Assembly: GCA_025736915.1 (NCBI GenBank)
Contig: CP107049.1
Span: forward strand, 2,108,001 to 2,172,000
Source: Acinetobacter nosocomialis
Lineage (GTDB): Bacteria; Pseudomonadota; Gammaproteobacteria; Pseudomonadales; Moraxellaceae
Direction of reading: 5' to 3'
DNA: 64,000 bases
Shown in pieces: positions 35,271 through 44,977 of the stretch. A model generated the notes under the pieces. The model ran no database searches, was not told the DNA's origin, and was given only the letters and a program-made list of their open reading frames with translations. Position numbers and translations under genes: made by a program. Within the stretch, counting starts at the first letter, position 1, and the number at the start of each line of letters is the position of its first letter.

Positions 35271-35660
35271 ATGCTAGAGCTACAGCAAAAAATCAAAGAG
35301 GCGGGCCTAAAAGTTACTCATCCAAGACTTGCTGTTTTGTCTTTAATTCAACAGCAAGCGGAAGAGCTAACGGTCAAACAGATTTATCAAAAGCTATATG
35401 CCCAAAAACAGAATCTGAGTTTGGCGACGGTTTATCGGGTGGTCAGTGATTTGGTAGGAGTAGGTCTAATCTCAAATACTCAATTTCAACGAGGTGAAGC
35501 TAAATTTAATTTATCTGGCTTAGCCAACAATCAACTCCTACAAATTCATTGTGCAGAACTGACAGAAGCCAAACAAGAACAATTTCTAGCCTGTTTGCAA
35601 ACGGTATTTACTCAATTTCAAGTTGACTTGAAGCAGATTGAAATTATCCAAAACCATTAA
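35271..35660 (+). CDS. Fur-family regulator lacking the usual metal ligands
   Basis: 129 aa. The N-terminal half has the Fur winged-helix pattern (LKVTHPRLAVLSLIQQQ, LTVKQIYQKLYAQKQNLSLATVYRVVSDLVGVGLI). The C-terminal half is short and lacks the HHDH signature and CxxC pairs that bind the regulatory and structural metals in Fur and Zur; only one His and one Cys (IHCAEL) remain there. It follows the YqjI-like gene by 13 bp. It may respond to another signal or depend on a partner protein; that is inference. Confidence 0.8.
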   Translation: MLELQQKIKEAGLKVTHPRLAVLSLIQQQAEELTVKQIYQKLYAQKQNLSLATVYRVVSDLVGVGLISNTQFQRGEAKFNLSGLANNQLLQIHCAELTEAKQEQFLACLQTVFTQFQVDLKQIEIIQNH

Positions 35661-35682
35661 TTTTTTAATAGAGAATGTATCT

Positions 35683-35988
35683 ATGAAACAACATCAATAT
35701 CACGTTACGGTACAGCATTTAAAAAATGCCAAAGGCGAAGTTTCTACCTATACGGAAAGACTTGAGTTCTATACTGGTAATCATGACGATATTTTTGAGA
35801 TTGTTGAAAAGTTAAAGAATGCAGAATTTTTCGATGATCAAACCACAAAATCTTTTGCCGTTGGTCTAAAGTTATTTAGTGAAGTCATGTTGGAAAATCG
35901 GAACCATCCACTATTTGAAGAGTTCTTGCCACAATTTGGGCAATTTATGAAAAACTTAAAACAACTTGTTAAAACTCAATCTTCTTAA
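35683..35988 (+). CDS. DUF3861-like small protein
   Basis: 101 aa, soluble, no signal peptide. It begins MKQHQYHVTVQHLKNAKGE and has an acidic middle (GNHDDIFEIVEKLKN), FAVGLKLFSEVMLENRNHPLFEEF and a C-terminal helix. The pattern fits the DUF3861 family, whose function I do not know. ATG 35683 is chosen over the in-frame codon at 35638, which overlaps the regulator gene. It is 22 bp downstream of the Fur-like gene and probably in the same operon. Confidence 0.7.
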   Translation: MKQHQYHVTVQHLKNAKGEVSTYTERLEFYTGNHDDIFEIVEKLKNAEFFDDQTTKSFAVGLKLFSEVMLENRNHPLFEEFLPQFGQFMKNLKQLVKTQSS

Positions 35989-36151
35989 GAAGTTATGTTA
36001 TATACCTTTAATCATATTCTATAACTAAAAAGCGGATTGTCTCATTGATAGCACCCTGTGTATTACTAAAAGACTATATTGAATAATGAGTGTATTGTTA
36101 AGATCAGTATAACGACTCATTGCAAAAGCATAGGTAAAAGAGAGTAATATC

Positions 36152-37099
36152 ATGAGCAATAATAATGATTACGATATTTCTGATTCAAAGGATTGCGAGA
36201 AATTTGCCAATCAATTTATTCAGGAATTTCCAATTCGCTCTGCTGAAATTGGACAGGGGACAGTCATTAAGCGGGCTTTACCTAGCCGTCAAAAGCGTAT
36301 GATTGGAGCATGGTGCTTTTTAGATCATGCAGGCCCAGTAACGTTTCCTGCAGGTAATGGTTTAGATGTAGGCCCACACCCGCATATTGGTTTGCAAACC
36401 TTTACGTGGATGATTGAAGGTACCATGATGCATACCGATAGTTTAGGTTCAAAGCAGTTAATTCGCCCTAAACAGGTAAACTTAATGACAGCAGGGCATG
36501 GTATTTCTCATACCGAAGTTGCACCTGATACAGAAACTCAAATGCACGCTGCACAGCTCTGGATTGCTTTACCTGACCAGAAGCGCAATATGGATCCGAA
36601 ATTTGAACATTATCCTGAGCTGCCTATTGTTGAAAAAGACGGTTTAGAATTTACAGTTCTTGTCGGTGAATATTTGGCAACTACTTCTCCAGTTGTGGTG
36701 CATACACCGTTAGTAGGTGTGGACCTTATTGCTACCCAGGATACTAAGACACGTATTCCACTAAATCCTGAGTTTGAATATGGCTTCATGGCATTAGATG
36801 GCGTTGCTCATGTGAATGGTCATGAACTCACTGCTGATAACATGGTGGTTTTAGATACTGGACTGAACGAAATTGAGATTGAAATTAAAAAAGGTAACCG
36901 TGTGCTGTTAATTGGCGGTGAACCGTTTGAAACTCCAATTTTGCTATGGTGGAACTTTGTTGCACGTACTATGGATGATTTAAAAGAAGCACGTGAGCAG
37001 TGGATTAATCATGATGTACGTTTTGGTGAAATTCCAGATTATGTTGGTGCACGTTTAGAGGCCCCAGTTCTTCCAGATCAAATGAGAGCATCAAAATGA
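36152..37099 (+). CDS. Pirin family bicupin protein
   Basis: 315 aa cytoplasmic bicupin. The N-terminal cupin has PHPHIGLQTFTWMIEGTMMHTDSLGS with the His cluster that binds iron in pirins, and VNLMTAGHGISHTE. The C-terminal cupin ends in LLIGGEPFETPILLWWNFVART, typical of pirins. Some bacterial pirins are quercetinases, others redox-responsive cofactors; the sequence does not decide. The stop overlaps the OsmC gene start by 4 bp (ATGA), so the two proteins are probably made together. Confidence 0.88.
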   Translation: MSNNNDYDISDSKDCEKFANQFIQEFPIRSAEIGQGTVIKRALPSRQKRMIGAWCFLDHAGPVTFPAGNGLDVGPHPHIGLQTFTWMIEGTMMHTDSLGSKQLIRPKQVNLMTAGHGISHTEVAPDTETQMHAAQLWIALPDQKRNMDPKFEHYPELPIVEKDGLEFTVLVGEYLATTSPVVVHTPLVGVDLIATQDTKTRIPLNPEFEYGFMALDGVAHVNGHELTADNMVVLDTGLNEIEIEIKKGNRVLLIGGEPFETPILLWWNFVARTMDDLKEAREQWINHDVRFGEIPDYVGARLEAPVLPDQMRASK

Positions 37100-37503
37100 C
37101 AGTAGTAATCGCGAGTAGTAAGGCAAAGCCTCTTGCTGAACAGTGGAAAGGTGAAATTACCAGTGGCCGTCATCAATACTTTTGTGATGAACCAGAAAAG
37201 TTAGAAGGTCATGATCAGGGGCCCGCACCCTATGATTTGCTGACTGGAAGTCTGGCAGCTTGCACACTCATTACATTAAGAATGTATGCAAAGCATAAAG
37301 AATATGATTTTGGTGAGTTCTCGGTTGAAATTGATTTTCATACCAATCGTGAGCATGAAGAACATATCGAGCGTCGTATTGTTTTTAAAGAGCTGCCAAG
37401 CGAAGAGCTTCAACAGAAAATTTTAACGGTATGCAGTAAAACGCCAGTAACTAAAACTTTGTTACGTAGTTTAGACATTCATACTGTGCTTGTTACAGCA
37501 TAA
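37096..37503 (+). CDS. OsmC family peroxiredoxin-like protein
   Basis: 135 aa. OsmC/Ohr fold with GPAPYDLLTGSLAACTLITLRMYAKHK, holding the first redox Cys, and ILTVCSKTPVTKTL with the second. Such proteins reduce organic hydroperoxides through a two-Cys cycle. It is translationally coupled to the pirin gene, hinting at a joint role in oxidative stress. A hairpin with a T-run at 37557-37583 ends the pair. Confidence 0.88.
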   Translation: MTVVIASSKAKPLAEQWKGEITSGRHQYFCDEPEKLEGHDQGPAPYDLLTGSLAACTLITLRMYAKHKEYDFGEFSVEIDFHTNREHEEHIERRIVFKELPSEELQQKILTVCSKTPVTKTLLRSLDIHTVLVTA

Positions 37504-37556
37504 AAATGCTATTTTGTTGAGGTGGATGACTTTATATCCATCCCACAAATGGAATA

Positions 37557-37583
37557 AAACAGCATGTTCACATGCTGTTTTTT
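37557..37583 (+). terminator. Terminator after the pirin-osmC pair
   Basis: Ten-bp stem AAACAGCATG, loop TTCA, CATGCTGTTT, followed by TTT. It lies 54 bp after the osmC-like stop and before the glutathione S-transferase gene. Confidence 0.85.
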
Positions 37584-37616
37584 ATGTAAAAAAGAAAAAT
37601 AAAAGTAGGCAATAAC

Positions 37617-38285
37617 ATGATTAGTGTACACCACCTGGAATGTTCGCGATCGTTTCGGATTTTATGGGCTTTAGAAGAGTTAGGCTTAGATTATGATATT
37701 CATTATTATCAACGCTTACCCAACTACTCAGCACCGGAAACACTGAAATGTATCCATCCGCTCGGCAAGGCGCCAATTTTGACAGATGATGAACAAGTCA
37801 TTGCAGAATCAGCTGTTATTTTAGAGTATTTGCAGCAGCGCTATGATCAAAAACAGCAATTTAAACCTAAGCAAGCTCAGGATTTACAGCAGTATATTTA
37901 CTGGATGCACTATGCTGAAGGCTCACTTATGCCATTATTAGTGATGACTTTGGTCATGAATAACGTGAACAAACATGTACCTTGGTTAATTCAACCTGTA
38001 GCAAAGAAAATTACAGAAGGGGTGAAGGCCAATTTTGTTCGCCCACGTATGAAAGATCATATTAGTTTTTTAGAAAACTACTTGTCTGAACATGAATATT
38101 TTGCAGGGGATTTTTCATTTGCCGATATTCAAATGAGTTTTCCATTAGAGGCTCTACAGTCACGTCTTCAAGGCAAATATCCGCATATTCAAGCATTTTT
38201 ACATCGGATTCAGCAAAGACCAGCTTTTCAGAAAGCAAGACAGAAAGGTTTGGGGTCAAACGAAAGAAATTGTGCTGATATATAA
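37617..38285 (+). CDS. Glutathione S-transferase family protein
   Basis: 222 aa. The thioredoxin-like N-terminal domain has ECSRSFRILWALEELGLDYD, PLGKAPIL (cis-Pro) and AESAVILEYL, the glutathione-binding loop. The all-helical C-terminal domain carries FAGDFSFADIQMSFPLEAL. The substrate is unknown. It has its own terminator at 38289-38316 and lies between terminators, so it is a single-gene unit. Confidence 0.88.
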   Translation: MISVHHLECSRSFRILWALEELGLDYDIHYYQRLPNYSAPETLKCIHPLGKAPILTDDEQVIAESAVILEYLQQRYDQKQQFKPKQAQDLQQYIYWMHYAEGSLMPLLVMTLVMNNVNKHVPWLIQPVAKKITEGVKANFVRPRMKDHISFLENYLSEHEYFAGDFSFADIQMSFPLEALQSRLQGKYPHIQAFLHRIQQRPAFQKARQKGLGSNERNCADI

Positions 38286-38288
38286 AAG

Positions 38289-38316
38289 AAAAGGAACAAA
38301 TATTTGTTCCTTTTTT
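38289..38316. terminator. Bidirectional terminator between GST and SPOR genes
   Basis: Twelve-bp perfect inverted repeat AAAAGGAACAAA / TTTGTTCCTTTT (38289-38300, 38303-38314), continuing into a T-run. It lies directly after the GST stop and 12 bp from the convergent SPOR-gene stop. Confidence 0.88.
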
Positions 38317-38328
38317 ATTACTTATGCT

Positions 38329-38952
38329 TTATTTGCGTTTAATTACGATAGAGTCAATGCCGCTATGCTGTAAGGTTTGCTGAGCAGCAAGTGCAGCTTC
38401 TTGGGTATCATATGGACCAGAAATAACACGGTACCACGTCTTACCATTTTCTGAGCTTCTAATTACATCAGCCGATAAGCCATTTAAAATGATTTCTGCG
38501 CGTCGAGCATCTGCTTGATCCGGATCGGCATAGCTACGGACTTGTAAAATGTAATTTGGTTGTTGAGGTGCAGCAGCTGTAGAGTCCGTATTATCATCAG
38601 TACTAGCAACAGCTTCTGATGCCGCAGGTTGAGCTGTGCTAGGTGCCTCTACAATCATAGCGGTACCTTGGTTTTTGCTCTCTGGAACTGCCTGTTCTGG
38701 AATAGGGGTAACTTGCTGTTGAGGCAATAAATCGTAAAAACGGTAATCTTTATTGGTTTCTTCTTCTTTGTAGTGATCAGAAGTAATCTGATTTTTTGAA
38801 GAAACTGGCTGCCACGGTTTCCAAAGCATGAGCACTACTGCGATACATAAGACCGCTAAAATAGCGACAAGTGTCCCTAACCATTTAGGAATTAAAGGCT
38901 TTTTAGGCTTATTAGGTCTTTCAGATACACCGCGTTGCGTTTTGCCAAACAC
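38329..38952 (-). CDS. SPOR domain cell-division-type protein
   Basis: 207 aa. One membrane helix (WLGTLVAILAVLCIAVVLML, about 24-43) after a basic cytoplasmic tail, then a Pro/Ala/Ser/Thr-rich linker, and a C-terminal SPOR domain (about 130-205: YILQVRSYADPDQADARRAE, WYRVISGPYDTQEAALAAQ). SPOR domains bind denuded septal peptidoglycan. The start is GTG 38952, supported by GAGGAA 8 nt upstream. It lies downstream of argS on the same strand with 152 bp between. Confidence 0.88.
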   Translation of the reverse strand: MFGKTQRGVSERPNKPKKPLIPKWLGTLVAILAVLCIAVVLMLWKPWQPVSSKNQITSDHYKEEETNKDYRFYDLLPQQQVTPIPEQAVPESKNQGTAMIVEAPSTAQPAASEAVASTDDNTDSTAAAPQQPNYILQVRSYADPDQADARRAEIILNGLSADVIRSSENGKTWYRVISGPYDTQEAALAAQQTLQHSGIDSIVIKRK

Positions 38953-39104
38953 GTGGATTATTCCTCTGTCTTTTGATTGTTTTATTTCGAGTTTAGTTCT
39001 CGTTTACTTTAAAACATCGCTTTGCATGGGTGGATTTCCTTACAAAGCGTTATTCCTTACAACACGAAGGGGTATATGACTTTGCCAAATACCCCAACAG
39101 TAAA

Positions 39105-40895
39105 TTACATGGCTTCAGGTGCAGAAACACCGAGTAATTCTAAGCCATTGCGCAATACTTGTTGTACGTTGATTGAAAGTAATAAGCGTGCTTGTGTAAG
39201 TTCAGCATCATCACTTAAAACTTTATGCTCATTGTACCAACCGTGGAATAGCGCAGCTAATTCTTTTAAGTAGTTACCTACTTGGTGCGGTTCATACGCA
39301 TTAGCAGCACGTAACACAACGTCTGGATATGCAGCCAGTTTAGCAAGAATTTCAGTTTCTGCATCAAGTGATAAACGCGCAGCATGTGAACGAGCTGCAC
39401 TTACTTCAAATTGTAAGCCAGTGCTTGCTGCTTTTTCTAACATACGGCAGATACGTGCATGAGCGTATTGAATATAATACACCGCATTGTCTTTACTTTG
39501 TGAAACAGCAAGGTCAAGGTCAAAGTCAATGTGCTGTTCGCTCTTACGCATTACGTAGTAGAAACGAGCCGCGTCATTGCCAACTTCTTTGCGTAAGTCG
39601 CGTAAAGTCACGAACTGGCCCGAACGAGATGACATTTGAACCATCTCGCCACCACGCCATAAACTTACGAACTGAACTAAAAGAACAGTCAATTTTTTCG
39701 AGTCATAACCCATCGCATCAATCGCGGCTTTTACGCGAGAGATATAACCGTGGTGGTCAGAACCCCAAATATCAACAAGGTCAGTATAACCACGTTGTAG
39801 TTTGTTTAAGTGGTAAGCAATGTCAGATGCAAAGTAAGTCGTTTGACCATTACGGCGCTTAACAACACGGTCTTTTTCATCGCCAAATTCAGTCGATTTA
39901 AACCAGATGTTGCCATCTTTTTCATAAAGGAAGCCCCGTTGATCAAGTGTTTCCAACGCTTCGTCAATTTTTGCGCTAAGAGACGCTTCGCTAAACCATT
40001 GGTTAAAGGTTACGCCGAAGTCAGCAAGGTCATCTTTAATGTCATCTAAAATGGCATGAAGAGCTGCTTGATGGAAAACACGGTAGCCTTCACCTAATAA
40101 TTGTTGTGAGTTGGCAATAAGACCATCAATGTGTTTTTCTTTGTCGCCAGATAATATGACTTTGTTGCCTTCGCTATCTAGCTCTTCAGCATATTGCACG
40201 TCTTCTGGTACATCTTTATAGACGTCTGCTACATCACGAACATATGCATTGTTATCTTTGTCGATAATGCTTTGAGCAATCTCTTTAACGTAGTCGCCTT
40301 GATAAGCATTTTTTGGGAATACAAGATTTTGACCCAATAATTCTAAATAACGTAAATAGGTAGAAGTCGCCAAAATATCCATTTGACGGCCAGCATCATT
40401 TACATAATATTCGCGATCAACTTTAGCACCCGTTGCTTCAAGTAAGTTTGCAACGGTCATACCATACGCAGCACCACGACCATGACCTACGTGTAGGCTA
40501 GATGTCGGGTTCGCAGAAACGAATTCAACTTGAATCTTTTTAGCTGCATTTGATTGGCTGCGACCAAAGTCTTCTTTTTGAGCTTGAATTTGGTCAAGAA
40601 TCGCAAAACGTTGGTCTGCATTTAAGAAGAAATTGATAAAACCAGGACCTGCGATTTCAGCTTTGCTGATGTCTGCAACTTCTGGTAGCGCTGCGAGAAT
40701 TTTCTCAGCTAAATCGCGTGGTTTCATACCAGCAGCTTTAGAGCCGATCATGGCAATATTAGAAGCAAAGTCGCCATGGCTTCGGTCTTTGGTGCGCGTT
40801 AAATTGCTTGAATTATTCCAATCCGAAGGAAGCACACCTTCTTGCTGAAGGGTTTGCACTGCATGGTCGAGAGCTGCTTGTATTGCCGTATTCAT
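39105..40895 (-). CDS. argS: Arginyl-tRNA synthetase
   Basis: 596 aa, class I synthetase charging tRNA-Arg. The N-terminal arginine-specific domain is followed by FVSANPTSSLHVGHGRGAAYG, containing the HIGH-type motif HVGH; MSSRSGQFV takes the place of KMSKS, as is usual in many ArgRS. The C-terminal helical domain begins near ARICRML. ATG 40895 (MNTAIQAALDH) is preferred over the longer frame from 41006, whose extra 37 residues do not resemble the family. Confidence 0.97.
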   Translation of the reverse strand: MNTAIQAALDHAVQTLQQEGVLPSDWNNSSNLTRTKDRSHGDFASNIAMIGSKAAGMKPRDLAEKILAALPEVADISKAEIAGPGFINFFLNADQRFAILDQIQAQKEDFGRSQSNAAKKIQVEFVSANPTSSLHVGHGRGAAYGMTVANLLEATGAKVDREYYVNDAGRQMDILATSTYLRYLELLGQNLVFPKNAYQGDYVKEIAQSIIDKDNNAYVRDVADVYKDVPEDVQYAEELDSEGNKVILSGDKEKHIDGLIANSQQLLGEGYRVFHQAALHAILDDIKDDLADFGVTFNQWFSEASLSAKIDEALETLDQRGFLYEKDGNIWFKSTEFGDEKDRVVKRRNGQTTYFASDIAYHLNKLQRGYTDLVDIWGSDHHGYISRVKAAIDAMGYDSKKLTVLLVQFVSLWRGGEMVQMSSRSGQFVTLRDLRKEVGNDAARFYYVMRKSEQHIDFDLDLAVSQSKDNAVYYIQYAHARICRMLEKAASTGLQFEVSAARSHAARLSLDAETEILAKLAAYPDVVLRAANAYEPHQVGNYLKELAALFHGWYNEHKVLSDDAELTQARLLLSINVQQVLRNGLELLGVSAPEAM

Positions 40896-41391
40896 ATCAA
40901 TCGAAAATAGATGTCGCAGAAAAACGTCAAATATAGCAAATTTCCTATGAGTTGGGGGAGTGCATTTAACGCTTTCACTGAATTTCTTTCTTTTCATTCC
41001 CTGCAACTATTTTTTTTGTAAATATTGAAAAATGACTATGATTCAATTCTAAAAATACGTAAATACAGGCTTTTTAGGTAATATTTTTGAAGTTATAAGA
41101 TAGTAAAACACTTGGTATTTTTTATGGAAATGTAAGACAGGGAAAAAATATAAGATTCTAAGTCAGATATACAGTTGAGAAGGAATAATTTTAAAAAAGA
41201 TGAAAAATGTAAGTGATTAATTTTTAATATTAATTTTGTTATATGTTTTTTCTAAATAGTATTCAATTTCAATATCACGGTTTAAAATACCTATTTTGTA
41301 TTAAATAGTCTTAAGCTTACGCATACAACGAGCTTTAGAGAGTGCTGAAACTGTACTTTTCGGAGTTCTAAGCTGGAAAATGAGATAGGCA
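40896..41391. other. argS-malic enzyme divergent interval
   Basis: 496 bp, strongly A+T rich, no gene supported. It must carry the argS and malic enzyme promoters. I see GAGATAGG before the malic enzyme start as its ribosome site, but no convincing operator, terminator or structured element. Confidence 0.5.
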
Positions 41392-43089
41392 ATGATATCA
41401 GGACACCCAAGTAAACACCCACTTTATATCCCTTATGCAGGCTATACACTTTTAGAGTTACCCCTTTTAAATAAAGGGTCTGCTTTCACTCAAGAAGAAA
41501 GAAGTAACTTTAACTTACACGGGTTACTTCCACATATTATTGAAACTATTGAAGAGCAAAGCCAACGCTCTTATCAGCAATATTGTGCTTTCAATGATGA
41601 TATTAATAAGCACATCTATTTGCGTAATATCCAAGATACAAACGAAACGTTGTTCTACCATTTAATTGAGAATCATCTTGAAGAGATGATGCCAATTATT
41701 TACACGCCAACCGTGGGTGAAGCATGTCAACGTTTCTCTGATATCTATCGCCGTCATCGTGGTGTTTTTATTTCATATCCAGATCGCGATGTGATTGATG
41801 ATATTTTGCAGAACGTTAATAAAAATAATGTCAAAGTCATCGTGATTACAGATGGTGAACGTATTTTAGGCCTTGGTGATCAAGGTATTGGCGGTATGGG
41901 TATTCCAATTGGGAAACTTTCGCTTTACACCGCATGTGGTGGTATTAGTCCTGCTTACACATTGCCAATCACAATTGATGTAGGGACGAATAACCCTCAA
42001 TTATTAAATGACCCGATCTACATGGGATGGCGTCAACCACGTATTAGTGGTGACGAGTACTATGACTTTGTAGATATGGTGATTGAAGCTGTAAAACGTC
42101 GTTGGCCAAAAGCACTTATCCAGTTTGAAGATTTCGCACAAAAAAATGCGATGCCATTATTAGAAAAATATCGAGATAAAATTTGTTGTTTCAATGATGA
42201 TATTCAAGGAACAGCAGCGGTATCTGTTGGTAGTTTGATTGCTGCAAGTCGTGCAGCAGGTAAACAATTAAAAGATCAGAAAATTGCTTTCTTGGGTGCA
42301 GGTTCAGCTGGCTGTGGTATTGCGGAACAAATCGTTGCACAAATGATTGCAGAAGGTTTAACCGATGCTGAAGCACGTGCTCGTGTTTATATGGTGGATC
42401 GCTTTGGTTTGATCACTGAAAATCAACCAAACCTATTAGACTTCCAACGTAAGTTAGCTCAGAAAGCTGAAGTAGTAGATCAGTGGGGCAATATTGAAGA
42501 AGTGATTTCACTGCTTGATGTTGTTAAAAATGCCAAGCCTACAGTATTAATCGGTGTTTCTGGTCAGCCTGGTCTATTCACCGAAGAAATTATTAAGACC
42601 ATGGCTGCCAATTGTGAGCGACCAATTGTCATGCCTTTATCTAACCCGACTTCGCGTGTAGAAGCTGTACCGGCTGATATTGTGGAATGGACTGAAGGTA
42701 AAGCATTAATTGCAACGGGTAGTCCGTTTGCACCTGTAAATCATCACGGCAAGCTTTACAATATTTCGCAGTGCAACAACTCATACATCTTCCCTGGTGT
42801 TGGTTTAGGTGTAGTGGCATCAGGTGCTAAACGCGTTACAGAAAACATGCTTATGGCTTCAAGTAGTGCATTAGCAGACTGTTCACCATTGTTGAAAGAT
42901 CCACAAGCTGACTTATTGCCACCTTTGGGCGAAATTCAACAAGTGTCTAAGGTGATTGCATTTGAAGTGGCAAAAGCTGCAATGGCAGACGGTGTGGCTG
43001 TAACTATTAGCGATGATTTACTTAAACAGAAGATTGAACAATCATTCTGGAAACCAGAATACCGTAAATATAAGCGTATTCCTTTCTAG
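41392..43089 (+). CDS. maeA: NAD-dependent malic enzyme
   Basis: 565 aa, the long malic enzyme type that decarboxylates malate to pyruvate. Motifs: [40 protein letters not shown] (catalytic Tyr/Lys region and first dinucleotide motif), [16 protein letters not shown] and [12 protein letters not shown] with the metal-binding acidic residues, then [14 protein letters not shown] as the Rossmann motif and GVSGQPGLF. Length and pattern favour the NAD-type MaeA/SfcA over the shorter or fused NADP-type MaeB. It has its own terminator. Confidence 0.93.
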   Translation: MISGHPSKHPLYIPYAGYTLLELPLLNKGSAFTQEERSNFNLHGLLPHIIETIEEQSQRSYQQYCAFNDDINKHIYLRNIQDTNETLFYHLIENHLEEMMPIIYTPTVGEACQRFSDIYRRHRGVFISYPDRDVIDDILQNVNKNNVKVIVITDGERILGLGDQGIGGMGIPIGKLSLYTACGGISPAYTLPITIDVGTNNPQLLNDPIYMGWRQPRISGDEYYDFVDMVIEAVKRRWPKALIQFEDFAQKNAMPLLEKYRDKICCFNDDIQGTAAVSVGSLIAASRAAGKQLKDQKIAFLGAGSAGCGIAEQIVAQMIAEGLTDAEARARVYMVDRFGLITENQPNLLDFQRKLAQKAEVVDQWGNIEEVISLLDVVKNAKPTVLIGVSGQPGLFTEEIIKTMAANCERPIVMPLSNPTSRVEAVPADIVEWTEGKALIATGSPFAPVNHHGKLYNISQCNNSYIFPGVGLGVVASGAKRVTENMLMASSSALADCSPLLKDPQADLLPPLGEIQQVSKVIAFEVAKAAMADGVAVTISDDLLKQKIEQSFWKPEYRKYKRIPF

Positions 43090-43105
43090 AATATTAGACG
43101 TCTAA

Positions 43106-43133
43106 AAAAGGGAGTAAAGTACTCCCTTTTTTA
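43106..43133 (+). terminator. Malic enzyme terminator
   Basis: Eleven-bp stem AAAAGGGAGTA / TACTCCCTTTT (43106-43116, 43120-43130), loop AAG, followed by further T. It lies 16 bp after the stop codon. Confidence 0.9.
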
Positions 43134-43327
43134 TTAACTTAACTCGGCTACAGAGGCTTTTAAATCTTCTAAAAATAAAATAGATGATTCACTTTTATAA
43201 AATATTACTAATCTAAAATGATAAGTTATTTGTAAGTTTTGCTTTAGTTAATATTAGATATACTTACTAGGTAATGGCTTTAAATAAGATCAGTTTTTAA
43301 ATAACACATAATTATGAGTACTTTGTC

Positions 43328-43765
43328 ATGAAAAATATTTATATTTTAATTTTTATAGGCGCTTTAATGGCGTGTAGCGATAAAAGTCCAGATAAAGCCC
43401 AACATGATGCTAGTCATAAGTCAGATGTGATGCGGACGGATAAAAATCAATCAGGCTCTGCTGTAAGTGAAAAGAAAGAGAGTGCGGGTAAGGCAGTTAA
43501 AGCAGCTGATCAAGTAGGGGAAATCTCTTGTTCAAATCCAAATATTACGCGATGGTATGGTTTTAATGAGAGTGTTACTGAGCCTAAATGTGAAGTGGTA
43601 AAAAACTTTCAACTGTCAGCTTATAAATGTGATATTTCTAAAAATGCCTTTGGTGAAAATAAAGATGCCATTTTACTAGAAAATCAAGATAAACGAATTT
43701 TTGTTTATTCAACTTCTAAAGACTGTAATGAAATGCTTGAAATAAGAAATGCGAATGGGCCTTAA
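43328..43765 (+). CDS. Small lipoprotein, unknown function
   Basis: 145 aa. The signal peptide NIYILIFIGALMAC ends in a lipobox (LMAC). A Lys/Ser/Asp-rich linker (about 18-65) follows, then a small domain with four Cys (ISCSNPNITRWYGFNESV, PKCEVVKNF, YKCDIS, SKDCNEM), which could form two disulphides in the periplasm. I recognise no family. The gene is isolated, with 238 bp before and a convergent peroxidase gene after it. Confidence 0.7.
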   Translation: MKNIYILIFIGALMACSDKSPDKAQHDASHKSDVMRTDKNQSGSAVSEKKESAGKAVKAADQVGEISCSNPNITRWYGFNESVTEPKCEVVKNFQLSAYKCDISKNAFGENKDAILLENQDKRIFVYSTSKDCNEMLEIRNANGP

Positions 43766-43863
43766 GTTTATATTTAAGAGTGATTTTTATTAATTTATAA
43801 AGGTACAGATAATATCTTTGTAAAATGTCAAAGTACTTGTTTTTGTTCTTTGGTTTTAAATAA

Positions 43864-43893
43864 AAAAAGTAGCTACCGTGATAGCTACTTTTT
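43864..43893 (-). terminator. Terminator of the Dyp peroxidase gene
   Basis: Twelve-bp stem AAAAAGTAGCTA / TAGCTACTTTTT (43864-43875, 43882-43893), loop of 6. A- and T-rich ends allow function on both strands; it lies 6 bp beyond the peroxidase stop. Confidence 0.85.
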
Positions 43894-43899
43894 AAAAAA

Positions 43900-44820
43900 T
43901 TAATCTTCTAAAACTTCTTCTAGTAACTCTTCACTTGGTGCAAAGTAATATGCGCCGTCTAGTGGTGTCACGAAGTGCAGTAAGCGGTCATGAATGCCAT
44001 CACCGCTTGTACCGAACATACGCTTTAACATGGCATCAATAATGTTCAGGTCTTTAGTATAAGCAATGAAGAATAAGCCTTGATCACCTTTACCATCGCC
44101 ATAAGGTAAGCTATGGCGTAGGATTTCCATTTCTTCGCCTTCATCATCTTCAACGACAGTACGAGCAACGTGAGCATTGTCTGGCTTAACGTCATCATCT
44201 AATTCAATAGATTCAAGTTTAGTACGTCCCATGACATTTTCTTGCGCATCGACTTTAAGTTTTTTCCATTTTTCCAAGTCATGTGCATAGCGCTGTGCAA
44301 ATATGAAACTACCATCTGCAAATACTCCAGCACTTTCTGGAAGCAGGGCGGTTTCTGCGCGGTCGTCTGGAAATTGAGGGTTTTCGGTACCATCTATAAA
44401 GCCAGTAATATCGCGACCATCGAAATAACGGAAGCAAACACGTTCATCCAGAACTTCAACTTTATCTTTAATACCTTCAAAAAATGCTTGGCTTAATGCA
44501 AAACAAATATCTGAACGCATACTGGCAATGTGAATAAGCACATCAGCTGGTACGACAGGCATATTGAATGCACCATTTTCTGGTTCAAGTTGTTTAAAGC
44601 CCGCAGGAGATTGACTGTAAAGCTGTTTCCAGAGTTCTGGACCAAAAGCGACTGCTGTTTTGATTTGCGCGTCTGAATGCTGAGTAATGAGACGGTCACG
44701 TGTTTCGAATAAAGCTTCGAGTTGTTCTTTTAATTCAGCAATTGTTAGATCTTTTAAGCGAAGAACAATAAAACGGGCATGATCAGATGGTAATGGCAAA
44801 ATGACAGATTGAGCAGTCAT
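43900..44820 (-). CDS. Dyp-type haem peroxidase
   Basis: 306 aa. It has the Dyp signature GFIDGTENPQFP (the Asp of GxxDG is the catalytic residue) and DNAHVARTVVEDDEGEEMEI, which holds the proximal haem His and the following conserved Arg. LFFIAYTKDL and LHFVTPLDGAYYF complete the fold. No signal or Tat motif is present, so it is cytoplasmic or encapsulated; no encapsulin gene is nearby. ATG 44820 follows GAGGAG; the TTG at 44838 is an unlikely alternative. Substrate unknown. Confidence 0.93.
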   Translation of the reverse strand: MTAQSVILPLPSDHARFIVLRLKDLTIAELKEQLEALFETRDRLITQHSDAQIKTAVAFGPELWKQLYSQSPAGFKQLEPENGAFNMPVVPADVLIHIASMRSDICFALSQAFFEGIKDKVEVLDERVCFRYFDGRDITGFIDGTENPQFPDDRAETALLPESAGVFADGSFIFAQRYAHDLEKWKKLKVDAQENVMGRTKLESIELDDDVKPDNAHVARTVVEDDEGEEMEILRHSLPYGDGKGDQGLFFIAYTKDLNIIDAMLKRMFGTSGDGIHDRLLHFVTPLDGAYYFAPSEELLEEVLED

Positions 44821-44977
44821 TGGAAGGTATCTCCTCAATTATAATTTAGTATGAGCTTCAATTATTGTGCCTGATGCGAAGAGCTGTTAGTAGTCTATTT
44901 ATTGATTTTATTGTTTGAATTATCGCCGCGATAGTTTTATAAAACGGTATAATTCCACTTTTATTGTTTATTTCACT

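Noticed and set aside
39368..39862. 164-codon plus-strand frame inside argS
   Set aside because: Antisense shadow of a confidently identified argS; no signal, motif or ribosome site.
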